In this document: in pieces, positions 37,883 through 45,251 of the stretch
How positions within the stretch are numbered: the stretch's first letter is position 1
Layout of the letters: the number at the start of each line of letters is the position of its first letter
Assembly (NCBI GenBank): GCA_002753155.1
Contig: PDZW01000014.1
Span: 357-64,356, forward strand
DNA length: 64,000 nt
Source: Alphaproteobacteria bacterium WMHbin7
GTDB taxonomy: Bacteria; Pseudomonadota; Alphaproteobacteria; Rhodospirillales; WMHbin7
Direction of reading: 5' to 3'
The notes under the pieces: generated by a model
Databases searched by the model: none
What the model was told of the DNA's origin: nothing
What the model saw: the letters and a program-made list of their open reading frames with translations, nothing else
Translations under genes and position numbers: made by a program

Positions 37883-38797
37883 GTGAAAACTAAGGCGAGG
37901 ATCCCCCTTCTTTCCCTCACCCCCAATCAGCGCGGTGCGCTTTGGTTGTTGGGCACGTCGGCGGTCTTTACGCTGATGAACGCCGTCATCAAATATCTGG
38001 GCCCGGCCATTCCCACCTCCCAGGTGGTTCTCTTTCGCAGCGCTTTCGGCCTAGTCGCCCTGTTGCCCTTTATTCTGTCGGATCCTAGGGGGGCGCTTGC
38101 CATCAGCCGGCCCGGCCTTCATCTCTTTCGGGCCGTTCTGGGTCTGATCGCCATGTCGGCCAATTTCTGGACGGTGGCGGTGCTGCCGCTGGCCACTGCC
38201 ACCTCGCTCTTTTTCACCAAGCCCCTGTTTATGCCGATTCTGGCCGTGTTTCTTTTGAAGGAACGTTTCCGCTGGCGGCGCGGGCTGGCCACGGCAGGCG
38301 GATTTCTGGGTGTGCTGGTCATGCTGGACCCCGACAGCGGCACGGGGCCATGGCCCATCGCCATCGGGCTGGCAGGGGCTGCCTGCGTTGCCCTGATCAT
38401 GGTGGTGATCAAGAAGCTGACCGCCACCGAGCGCCCGCTGGCCGTGCTGGTCTGGTTCTCGGTCCTCTCGTCAATCGGCATAGCGCCCCTGGCCGCCTGG
38501 GTCTGGGTGACCCCCAGCCTCGATCAGCTTCTTCTTTTGATGTCGCTGGGTGGGTTGGGCTCGTGGGGCCAGTATATGATGATCCGCGCCTATCGTGTAG
38601 GCGAGGCGCAGGCGATCACGCCGGTCGATTACACCCAGCTTCTCTTCGCAGGCGTCTTGGGGATGGTTCTGTTTGGAGAATTGCCCGGTTTGCGCATGCT
38701 GCTGGGCATCGCCATCATCGTGGGCGCCACACTTTACATCACCTTGTGCGAGGAAAAGCCCCTGCCCCCTCCCACTGTGTCAGGCGATCTGCTATAG
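37883..38797 (+). CDS. EamA/DMT-family transporter
   Basis: About 304 residues with ten predicted membrane helices in two EamA repeats. Typical motifs are the first-helix MNAVIKYLG after WLLGTSAVFTL, VVLFRSAFGLVALLP, FWTVAVLPLATATSLFFTKP and, in the second half, YTQLLFAGVLGMVLFGELPG. Family members export amino acids, metabolites or nucleotide sugars; the substrate is unknown. The start is uncertain: GTG 37883 has no good ribosome-binding site, and TTG 37841 lies farther upstream in frame. It is divergent from the AT-richer unit. Confidence 0.85.
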   Translation: MKTKARIPLLSLTPNQRGALWLLGTSAVFTLMNAVIKYLGPAIPTSQVVLFRSAFGLVALLPFILSDPRGALAISRPGLHLFRAVLGLIAMSANFWTVAVLPLATATSLFFTKPLFMPILAVFLLKERFRWRRGLATAGGFLGVLVMLDPDSGTGPWPIAIGLAGAACVALIMVVIKKLTATERPLAVLVWFSVLSSIGIAPLAAWVWVTPSLDQLLLLMSLGGLGSWGQYMMIRAYRVGEAQAITPVDYTQLLFAGVLGMVLFGELPGLRMLLGIAIIVGATLYITLCEEKPLPPPTVSGDLL

Positions 38798-38804
38798 ATT
38801 TATC

Positions 38805-38820
38805 GTTTACGTAAACGAAA
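38805..38820. promoter_or_regulatory. Perfect 16-bp palindrome upstream of the SDR gene
   Basis: TCGTTTACGTAAACGA is its own reverse complement and sits between the EamA stop and the SDR start. It is a probable operator. It resembles TTTACGT-type boxes that I recall upstream of acyl-CoA and branched-chain amino-acid degradation genes (LiuR type), which would suit the downstream enzyme. Confidence 0.5.
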
Positions 38821-38830
38821 GGGGATGGGC

Positions 38831-39592
38831 ATGGATGTCAAAGGAATCGCTGCCATCGTCACCGGCGGCGCATCGGGTTTAGGCGAGGGCACGGCGCGCG
38901 CTTTGGCCAAGGCGGGCGCCAAGGTGACGGTGATCGATTTGAAGGCCGAGGCAGCCCAACAGGTTGCATCCGAGATCGGCGGGCTTGGCATCGGCTGCGA
39001 CATCACCGAGGCTGCCGCCACCGAAGCCGCCTTCGCCCAGGCCCGCGACAAACACGGTCCGGCCCGCATTCTGATCAATTGCGCCGGTGTCGCCACCGGG
39101 GCCCGCATCATCTCGCGCGAGGGACCTGCCTCGCTGGAGGGATTCGCCCGCACGGTCTCAATCAATCTGGTGGGCACCTTCAACACCATGCGCCTGGCCG
39201 CCTGGGACATGTCGACGCTGGAACCCTTGGCCGACAATGAGCGGGGTGTGATCGTCAACACCACCTCGATCGCCGCCTTCGAAGGCCAGATCGGGCAATG
39301 CGCCTATTCCTCGTCAAAGTCGGGCGTGGCGGCGCTGACCCTGCCCGCCGCCCGCGAGCTTTCCAAGTTCGGCGTGCGTGTGCTGTGCATAGCGCCCGGC
39401 CTGTTCGCAACACCCATGATGTTCGGCCTGCCGCAGGAAGTGCAAGACAGCCTGGGATCGAAAACGCCCTTTCCGCAGCGTCTGGGCAGGCCCCAGGAAT
39501 TCGCCTCGCTGGTCATGGCGATGCTGGACAATGTCATGCTGAACGGCGAGGTGGTGCGTCTGGACGGCGCCGTGCGGTTGGAACCCAAGTGA
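38831..39592 (+). CDS. SDR, 3-hydroxyacyl-CoA dehydrogenase type II-like (HSD17B10 family)
   Basis: A 253-residue NAD-dependent SDR resembling the type II 3-hydroxyacyl-CoA dehydrogenases used in branched-chain amino-acid and fatty-acid breakdown. It shows VTGGASGLGEGTARAL, the NAD-favouring VIDLKAE (acidic residue after strand 2), NCAGVATGARII, VNTTSIAAFEGQIGQCAYSS with the Tyr-x3-Lys, and the APGLFATPMM and TPFPQRLGRPQEFASLV end typical of that subfamily. ATG 38831 follows AAAGGGGATGGGC; 38825 is an alternative start. Confidence 0.88.
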   Translation: MDVKGIAAIVTGGASGLGEGTARALAKAGAKVTVIDLKAEAAQQVASEIGGLGIGCDITEAAATEAAFAQARDKHGPARILINCAGVATGARIISREGPASLEGFARTVSINLVGTFNTMRLAAWDMSTLEPLADNERGVIVNTTSIAAFEGQIGQCAYSSSKSGVAALTLPAARELSKFGVRVLCIAPGLFATPMMFGLPQEVQDSLGSKTPFPQRLGRPQEFASLVMAMLDNVMLNGEVVRLDGAVRLEPK

Positions 39593-39599
39593 CGCCGCC

Positions 39600-40019
39600 A
39601 TGAAGCAGGCCCAGACTATTCTGACGGTGGCGACCAAAGGGGCCGGGCTGTATGAATTTACCGGGGAGGCCGCTGCCTGGGTGGCGGCCCAGGGCATCCT
39701 CAGCGGGCTTCTGACCTTGTTTTGCCGTCACACATCGGCTTCGCTGACCATTCAGGAAAATGCCGATCCGGACGTGGTGCAAGATCTCCAAGAATGGTTT
39801 CGCCGTTCGGTGCCGGAAGGGGCCGCTTGGATGCGCCACACAACGGAAGGGTCTGACGACATGCCCGCACATATCAAAAGCGCCTTGACCGATGTGTCCC
39901 TGACCATTCCGGTCATCGAGGGACGAATGGTTTTGGGAAGCTGGCAGGGAATATATTTATTCGAGCACCGCAAGGCAGCGCACCGTCGCCAGATCGTGCT
40001 GCACTTACTGGGGACGTGA
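39600..40019 (+). CDS. YjbQ/UPF0047 family protein
   Basis: A 139-residue beta-fold protein of the secondary thiamine-phosphate synthase/UPF0047 family. Conserved stretches are FCRHTSASLTIQENADPDV, WMRHTTEGSDDMPAHIKSAL and VIEGRMVLGSWQGIYLFEHR. Conserved His residues and the LGxWQGIYLxEHR motif point to metal binding. The in vivo role is not settled. It starts seven bases after the SDR stop, probably in the same transcript, and converges on rlmE with a 15-base overlap. Confidence 0.9.
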   Translation: MKQAQTILTVATKGAGLYEFTGEAAAWVAAQGILSGLLTLFCRHTSASLTIQENADPDVVQDLQEWFRRSVPEGAAWMRHTTEGSDDMPAHIKSALTDVSLTIPVIEGRMVLGSWQGIYLFEHRKAAHRRQIVLHLLGT

Positions 40020-40667
40020 ACGGAATCCCATCGCCACGACATAGGTTTCCTTGGAATCAGCCCGGCTGGCCGGGGGCTTGGCGTGGCGCACGGTGGCGAA
40101 GCTCTGTTTCAAGGCATCCAGCAGCGGTTTTTCGGCCCCGCCCTGCAGCAGTTTGGCAACAAAGCAGCCCCCGGGTGCCAGAACATCTTTGGCGAATTCC
40201 AGCGCCGTTTCGGCCAGATGCATGATGCGCAGATGATCGGTCGGCGTGTGGCCGGTGGTAGGCGCCGCCATGTCGGAGAGCACGACATCGGCCGGTCCGC
40301 CCAGCGCCTCTTTCAGGCGCGCCTCGGCGCCTTCGGCCAGAAAATCACCCAGCAGCACCGTGGCTCCGGGAACCGGGTCCATGGGCAGAATATCCAACGC
40401 CGCGACATGGCCGCCGCCGGGCTCGACGGCCTTCACGCGCGCCGCCGCCACCTGCGTCCAGCCGCCGGGTGCCGCCCCCAGATCAGCCACGCGGCCGCCC
40501 TTTTTCAGAAAGTGAAAGCGATCATCCAACTGCTCAAGCTTGAAGGCGGCGCGCGAGCGATAACCCTTGCGACCTGCTTCTTGCACATAGGGATCGTTGA
40601 TCTGGCGGGTCAGCCAGGTGCGCTGCGAGAGCGTGCGTTTTTTCTTTGATTTCAGATTCTGTTTCAT
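40005..40667 (-). CDS. rlmE: 23S rRNA (uridine-2'-O)-methyltransferase RlmE/FtsJ
   Basis: Methylates the 2'-OH of U2552 in the peptidyl-transferase A loop during large-subunit maturation. The 220-residue protein has the K-D-K-E tetrad contexts (SRAAFKLEQLD, VLSDMAAPTTGH, CFVAKLLQGG, SKETYVVAMG) and the SAM motif VADLGAAPGGWTQVA. A very basic N-terminus (KQNLKSKKKRTLSQRTWLTR) suits rRNA binding. ATG 40667 overlaps the ppx stop as ATGA. Last gene of a minus-strand operon. Confidence 0.95.
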   Translation of the reverse strand: MKQNLKSKKKRTLSQRTWLTRQINDPYVQEAGRKGYRSRAAFKLEQLDDRFHFLKKGGRVADLGAAPGGWTQVAAARVKAVEPGGGHVAALDILPMDPVPGATVLLGDFLAEGAEARLKEALGGPADVVLSDMAAPTTGHTPTDHLRIMHLAETALEFAKDVLAPGGCFVAKLLQGGAEKPLLDALKQSFATVRHAKPPASRADSKETYVVAMGFRSRPQ

Positions 40668-41611
40668 GCCGATGCCTCCGCCGCCATAAGGGACAAAAGC
40701 CCCTCGCGCAGGCCGCGGTCGGCGATACCGAGCTTGGGGGCGGGCCACAAATTGTCGAGAACGGAAAAAATAGCCATGCCCGCAGGCACCAGATCGGCGC
40801 GTTCGGGTCCGATGCAGGGATGGGCCACCCGATCCGCCTCGCTCATGGCGGCCAGACGCGCCGTTACCCAGGCCAGATCGCTTCTGGTCAGCAACAAGCC
40901 ATCGACGCGCCTGCGCTCATAGCGGCCAAGATCGAGATGGATCGCCCCCATGGTGGTGACCGTTCCCGAAGTGCCCAGCATGCTGGCATCGCCGGAAAGA
41001 AGATAGGCCAGCATGGCGTGGCGCAGCTCGAAGGCCTGCAGGCGCGACCGCATGGAAGCCAGACTCTGAGCCCGCGCGGCTTCGTCGCGCTCGGACAAAG
41101 TGACAACGCCGAGGGGCAGTGATTCCGAGGCAATGATGCCATGATTCTCATGCTTCTGGCGGTCGATCCAGGCGATTTCGGTACTGCCGCCGCCGATATC
41201 GAAGACCAGCGCGAAGCGCGCCTTGGGATCGAGCAGGGGGCGACAGCCCAGCATGGCCAGCATCACCTCCTCCTCGCTTGAGATCACCTCAAGGTCAAGG
41301 CCGGTTTCGTCAAGAACGCGCTTGACGAAGCGCTGGCCGTTGGCGGCCTGCCTGCAGGCCGCCGTGGCGACCAGACGCGATTTCTCGACGCCGCGCTTGC
41401 TCATCAGCTCGGAACATTGGGTCAGGGCCTCGATGGTTCTGGTCTGCGCCTCCTCGCACAGATGTCCGGTTGAGGACAGGCCCTCGCCCAAGCGGGTGAT
41501 GCGCGAAAAGGAATCGATCACCTGAAAGCGGCCCTGGCTCAGCGAGCGGGCCAGAAGCAGGCGGCAATTGTTGGTGCCAAGATCGAGGGCGGCAAGAAGA
41601 GGTCCGGTCAT
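40664..41611 (-). CDS. ppx: Ppx/GppA exopolyphosphatase-type phosphatase
   Basis: A 315-residue short-form Ppx/GppA protein, hydrolysing polyphosphate or the guanosine pentaphosphate alarmone. It has both ASKHA phosphate loops: LAALDLGTNNCRLLLARS at the N-terminus and VFDIGGGSTEIAWID in the middle, plus the family-typical RVDGLLLTRSDL region. It lacks the C-terminal HD-like domains of E. coli Ppx, as many alphaproteobacterial versions do. Stop/start overlaps with the upstream reductase and downstream rlmE place it in the middle of an operon. Confidence 0.93.
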   Translation of the reverse strand: MTGPLLAALDLGTNNCRLLLARSLSQGRFQVIDSFSRITRLGEGLSSTGHLCEEAQTRTIEALTQCSELMSKRGVEKSRLVATAACRQAANGQRFVKRVLDETGLDLEVISSEEEVMLAMLGCRPLLDPKARFALVFDIGGGSTEIAWIDRQKHENHGIIASESLPLGVVTLSERDEAARAQSLASMRSRLQAFELRHAMLAYLLSGDASMLGTSGTVTTMGAIHLDLGRYERRRVDGLLLTRSDLAWVTARLAAMSEADRVAHPCIGPERADLVPAGMAIFSVLDNLWPAPKLGIADRGLREGLLSLMAAEASA

Positions 41612-42630
41612 GAAGAGGTTGTACCAGGAACGCCCCGCGTCGTGGAATGGACTTCATGCAGAACCTGCCCGGCATGCACGAAAGGAAAAGCGGCATGGGC
41701 TGCCTGGGCCGCCTCGGCAAACCCCGATAGGATCAGCTTCAACTTGCCGGGATAGGTGGCGATGTCGCCGATGGCAAAGACGCCGGGAAGCTTCGTGGAC
41801 ATGGTGGCGGGATCGACCGCCAACCGTCCGCCTTCAAGGTCCAGGCCAAATCCCGACATGGCGCTCTGGTCGCCCAAAAGCCCAAAAAAGCACAGCAGGG
41901 CATCGGCATCAAGCTCGCGCAGATTTCCCGCCAGATCATCGACCAAGACGGCGCTCAGACGCTTTCCGTCGCCCTTTAGGGCCGAAAGCTGGCCGGGGGC
42001 GACCAGATCGATTTTTCCGGCCTGAACCAGGGCCATCAGCTTTTCAAGACTGCCCGGCTGGGCGCGAAACTGGGGGCGGCGATGAATCAGCCACACCTTG
42101 TCAGCCAGCTCGGACAGTAAAATCGCCCAATCGACGGCGGAATCACCACCACCCGCGATGGCCACGCGCCTGTCTTTGAAGTCGAGGGCCCGGCGCACGA
42201 AATAGTGAACACTAGTCCCCTCGTACCCTTCCAGTCCGTCAAGCGGCGGGCGCTTGGGGCCGAAGGCGCCTGCCCCCGTCGCGATGAACACCACGGGTGC
42301 TTCGAGGACCAAGCCCTGCTTGGTCTCGACTCGCCAGAAGCCATCGGCAAGTCGGGTTAGCAGATTGGCTTGCTGATTAAGGTGGTAGATCGGATTGAAG
42401 GGGCGGGCCTGCTCGGTCAGCCGTTCGATCAGCTCGGCCCCCAGAATGAAGGGCTGGGCGGGAATGTCGTAGATGGGTTTTTCAGGGTAAAGGGCGGCGC
42501 ATTGGCCGCCCGGGGCGGGCAGGGCGTCGATGACCTGGCAGGGAATATTGGCCATGCCCAAGGCAAAAACGCCGAACAGTCCCACCGGCCCGGCGCCGAT
42601 GACGACAGCACCTTGAAAACGCGGGTTCAA
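41608..42630 (-). CDS. Ferredoxin--NADP reductase, thioredoxin-reductase-like type
   Basis: A 340-residue flavoprotein of the TrxB-like ferredoxin/flavodoxin-NADP reductase group, which lacks the CxxC of thioredoxin reductase. The FAD-binding VVIGAGPVGLFGVFALG is at 10-26, followed by GGQCAALYPEKPIYDIPAQP. The NADP-binding strand is VAIAGGGDSAVDWAIL, and GVFAIGDIATYPGK is the C-terminal FAD contact. The start is TTG, overlapping the stop of the upstream membrane protein (TTGA). Reduced ferredoxin or flavodoxin from such an enzyme could serve MetH reactivation. Confidence 0.92.
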   Translation of the reverse strand: MNPRFQGAVVIGAGPVGLFGVFALGMANIPCQVIDALPAPGGQCAALYPEKPIYDIPAQPFILGAELIERLTEQARPFNPIYHLNQQANLLTRLADGFWRVETKQGLVLEAPVVFIATGAGAFGPKRPPLDGLEGYEGTSVHYFVRRALDFKDRRVAIAGGGDSAVDWAILLSELADKVWLIHRRPQFRAQPGSLEKLMALVQAGKIDLVAPGQLSALKGDGKRLSAVLVDDLAGNLRELDADALLCFFGLLGDQSAMSGFGLDLEGGRLAVDPATMSTKLPGVFAIGDIATYPGKLKLILSGFAEAAQAAHAAFPFVHAGQVLHEVHSTTRGVPGTTSS

Positions 42631-43028
42631 GGTTCGTCCTCGCCGGACGGCTCTTTTCGCGATGACGGGTCAGGCCGGTTGCGGTGCAGTCCGCCCGGCG
42701 TTGGCTTTTTGGGCAGGGCCATTTTGGTCACCAGCCAGATCAGAAAAAGCGGCGGCGCAAAGACGACGACCACGCGCTTCGTCCAGGCCAGGAATTCGCT
42801 GGCCTGCTTTTCCAGCAGAAGCTCCGACTTGCAGTCATAGCGCTGCGAAGCCCTGGCACCCCGGCACTCGGCCAACTGGCGCTCGAAGCGCTGCTGCTCG
42901 AAATAGGTCTCATAGCTGGGAATGATGAATTCGCTATAGCCCATCAAGCTCGCCCAGACCAATCCCACCGCCATGGCGATCAGGCGGAGGCGAAGGGCGC
43001 GGCGTAGCTTTTTTTCATAAGGGTGCAT
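42627..43028 (-). CDS. Hypothetical two-helix membrane protein
   Basis: A 133-residue protein with two membrane helices (LIAMAVGLVWASLMGYSEFI and VVVVFAPPLFLIWLVTKMAL). Between them is a charged loop of about 45 residues with two cysteines (ECRGARASQRYDCKSE) that may form a disulfide in the periplasm. The C-terminus is Pro/Arg/Ser-rich and acidic at its end. ATG 43028 is chosen; an in-frame extension upstream overlaps the tsaE promoter. It heads the operon with the ferredoxin-NADP reductase, ppx and rlmE. No family recognised. Confidence 0.65.
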   Translation of the reverse strand: MHPYEKKLRRALRLRLIAMAVGLVWASLMGYSEFIIPSYETYFEQQRFERQLAECRGARASQRYDCKSELLLEKQASEFLAWTKRVVVVFAPPLFLIWLVTKMALPKKPTPGGLHRNRPDPSSRKEPSGEDEP

Positions 43029-43074
43029 GGTGGCATCAAGAATAGTCACATTTGAGATGGATTTCATCCCCTGC

Positions 43075-43103
43075 TTGCTCAAGGTCCTGGGCTTGGCTAC
43101 AAA
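43075..43103 (+). promoter_or_regulatory. Promoter of tsaE, probably leaderless
   Basis: TTGCTC (43075-43080), a 17-base spacer and TACAAA (43098-43103) lie so close to the tsaE ATG (43109) that transcription should begin at or next to the start codon. No ribosome-binding site is visible before the ATG, consistent with a leaderless message. Confidence 0.45.
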
Positions 43104-43108
43104 CAAGC

Positions 43109-43552
43109 ATGCAACGCTTCGATCTGGCCACGGAAAACGACACCGCCCGCCTGGGGGCAAGGCTAGCCGCCCAGGCCCGCCCGGGCGACATTCTGGCGCT
43201 GCACGGGGCCCTGGGGGCTGGCAAGACCAGCCTGGCGCGCGCCTTCATCCGCGCCTTCGTGGCCAATCCCTCTGAAGAGGTGCCCAGCCCCACCTTCACC
43301 TTGGTTCAGGTCTATGAGGGCGGGCGCTGCCCGCTCTGGCATCTCGATCTCTACCGCCTTGAACGCCCCGAGGACGCTTTGGAACTGGGGCTCGAGGAGG
43401 GATTCTTGGAAGCCGTCTGCCTGATCGAATGGCCCGAGCGCCTGGGGGCTTTGCTGCCCGAGCGCTCCTTGCACCTGACCCTGGGTTTCGGCCCCAGCGA
43501 CGAGGCCAGGACCCTGACACTCGACGGCTGGCAGGACAGGCCCCTGTCATGA
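43109..43552 (+). CDS. tsaE: tRNA threonylcarbamoyladenosine biosynthesis ATPase TsaE
   Basis: The ATPase that works with TsaB and TsaD to make t6A at position 37 of ANN-decoding tRNAs. A 147-residue P-loop protein with Walker A HGALGAGKTSLARAF (about 32-46), VPSPTFTLVQVYEG, WHLDLYRLERPEDALELGLE and CLIEWPERLGALLP, all diagnostic. The start at ATG 43109 is inferred from homolog length. It overlaps amgK by ATGA, an arrangement I recall from other alphaproteobacteria. Confidence 0.95.
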   Translation: MQRFDLATENDTARLGARLAAQARPGDILALHGALGAGKTSLARAFIRAFVANPSEEVPSPTFTLVQVYEGGRCPLWHLDLYRLERPEDALELGLEEGFLEAVCLIEWPERLGALLPERSLHLTLGFGPSDEARTLTLDGWQDRPLS

Positions 43553-44547
43553 GCCAGGACGCACGCGGCCAAGCGATGGACGCTTTCCTGGACGGCAGCG
43601 GCTGGGCCGCGGCGACGCGCCACCCCCTGCCCGGAGATGCCTCGTTTCGCCGCTATATCCGTCTTAGCCGGGGCCATGAACATGCCATGCTGATGGATGC
43701 GCCGCCGCCCCAGGAAGATGTGCGGCCCTTTCTGAACATGGCGCGCCATCTTGTGGGGCTGGGCCTGTCGGCCCCTGCCGTGCTGGCCGAGGATGTGGCG
43801 TCTGGATTCCTGCTGCTCGAGGATCTGGGCGATGCCACCTTCACGCGCCGTCTGGCGGCGGGGGCCTGCGAAGCCGCTCTCTATGCCCTGGCGGTGGATG
43901 TGCTGATCGATCTGCACCAACATCCCAGGGCGGCGGAGATCTTGGTGCCGCCCTATGACGACGCCCGGCTGCTGACCGAGGCCCGCCTGCTGACCGACTG
44001 GTATATGCCAGAGATGCCAGGGGCCTTGACCGGCCAGGAATGCATCGAAAGTTACGAGGCCTTGTGGCTTCCCCTGTTCGCCAAGGCTCGAGCGGTACCT
44101 GAAACGCTGGTGCTGCGCGATTTCCATGTCGACAATCTGATGGAACTGGAAGGCAGGACGAAAAGTGCTGCCTGCGGGCTGCTCGATTTCCAAGATGCGG
44201 TTCTGGGGCCTGTTACCTATGATCTGGTGTCGTTGGTCGAGGACGCCAGACGCGATCTGGCGCCTGGGTTGGCCGACGCGATGCGCCAGCGCTATCTAAA
44301 GGCCTTTCCCGACCTTGATCGCCACGATTTCGACGCCTCGATGGCCATTCTGGGTGCCCAGCGCCATTGCAAGGTGATCGGCATCTTCACCCGCCTTTAC
44401 AAGCGGGATGGCAAGCCGGTCTATCTTCGCCACATTCCCAGACTCTGGCGTCTGCTCGAGCAATCTTGTCGTCATCCCGTTCTGGCGGGCCTTAAGGTCT
44501 GGCTGGATAAGCACCTTCCTGCGGGCTCTCGCGGGGTGCCGCAATGA
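43549..44547 (+). CDS. amgK: Cell-wall sugar kinase AmgK-type phosphotransferase
   Basis: A 332-residue phosphotransferase of the family whose Pseudomonas/Caulobacter-type member AmgK phosphorylates the anomeric carbon of MurNAc and GlcNAc in cell-wall recycling. Visible are GDASFRRYIRL (substrate/ATP loop), GFLLLEDLGDATFTRRL (hinge), the catalytic LRDFHVDNLMEL and the metal-binding GLLDFQDAVLGPVTYDL. The adjacent nucleotidyltransferase encodes the matching next enzyme, which supports the assignment. It overlaps tsaE and murU by four bases each. Confidence 0.9.
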   Translation: MSQDARGQAMDAFLDGSGWAAATRHPLPGDASFRRYIRLSRGHEHAMLMDAPPPQEDVRPFLNMARHLVGLGLSAPAVLAEDVASGFLLLEDLGDATFTRRLAAGACEAALYALAVDVLIDLHQHPRAAEILVPPYDDARLLTEARLLTDWYMPEMPGALTGQECIESYEALWLPLFAKARAVPETLVLRDFHVDNLMELEGRTKSAACGLLDFQDAVLGPVTYDLVSLVEDARRDLAPGLADAMRQRYLKAFPDLDRHDFDASMAILGAQRHCKVIGIFTRLYKRDGKPVYLRHIPRLWRLLEQSCRHPVLAGLKVWLDKHLPAGSRGVPQ

Positions 44548-45248
44548 AGCGGGGCATCGCACTGGCCGCCGGTCTGGGGCTTCGGCTGCGCCCGATCACC
44601 CTGACCACGCCCAAGCCCCTGGTCGCGGTGGCGGGCAAGACCCTGCTGGATCATGCGCTGGATAAACTGGCTGATGCAGGGGTGGAAGCGTGCGTGGTCA
44701 ACATGCATCATCTGGCCTCCAAGATCGCAAGCCATGTTGCGGCCCGCCAAACGCCCCGAATCCACCTGTCCGACGAAACGGAAGAACTGCTGGAAACCGG
44801 GGGCGGCATCGCCAAGGCCATGGCGCTGCTGGGCGATCAGCCCTTTTTCGCGGCCAATGCCGATATTCTGTGGACGGATGGGCTTGGCGACATGCCCGCC
44901 CTGATGCGTCTTGAACAGGCCTGGGAATCGCAGCGCATGGATGCGCTGCTGCTGCTGGTGCCCACTCAGCGTGCTTTTGGATACGAGGGGGCGGGCGACT
45001 TCTTCTTGCAAGACGATGGTCGACTGCAACGCAGGGGCAAAGCCGCCAGCGCACCCTATGTCTTCGCGGGCGTTCAGGTGCTGCATCCCAGACTGTTTCA
45101 AGATGTTCCCCCAGGCCCCTTCTCGCTGAACCTGCTTTACGACCGCGCCCTGGCCAGCCAGCGCCTGTTCGGTCTGGTGCATCAAGGCGGCTGGTATCAC
45201 ATTGGCACGCCGGATGCGCTGGGCGAAGCGCGCCGTCTTCTCGGCTGA
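44544..45248 (+). CDS. murU: MurNAc-1-phosphate uridylyltransferase MurU
   Basis: A 234-residue sugar-phosphate nucleotidyltransferase. Together with AmgK it converts recycled MurNAc to UDP-MurNAc, bypassing the fosfomycin-sensitive MurA step. The signature is LAAGLGLRLRPITLTTPKPL (residues about 7-26), followed by NMHHLASKI, ETGGGIAKAM, FAANADILWTDG and the C-terminal GWYHIGTPDALGEA. It overlaps the amgK stop (ATGA) and ends three bases before addB. Confidence 0.9.
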   Translation: MKRGIALAAGLGLRLRPITLTTPKPLVAVAGKTLLDHALDKLADAGVEACVVNMHHLASKIASHVAARQTPRIHLSDETEELLETGGGIAKAMALLGDQPFFAANADILWTDGLGDMPALMRLEQAWESQRMDALLLLVPTQRAFGYEGAGDFFLQDDGRLQRRGKAASAPYVFAGVQVLHPRLFQDVPPGPFSLNLLYDRALASQRLFGLVHQGGWYHIGTPDALGEARRLLG

Positions 45249-45251
45249 GCC

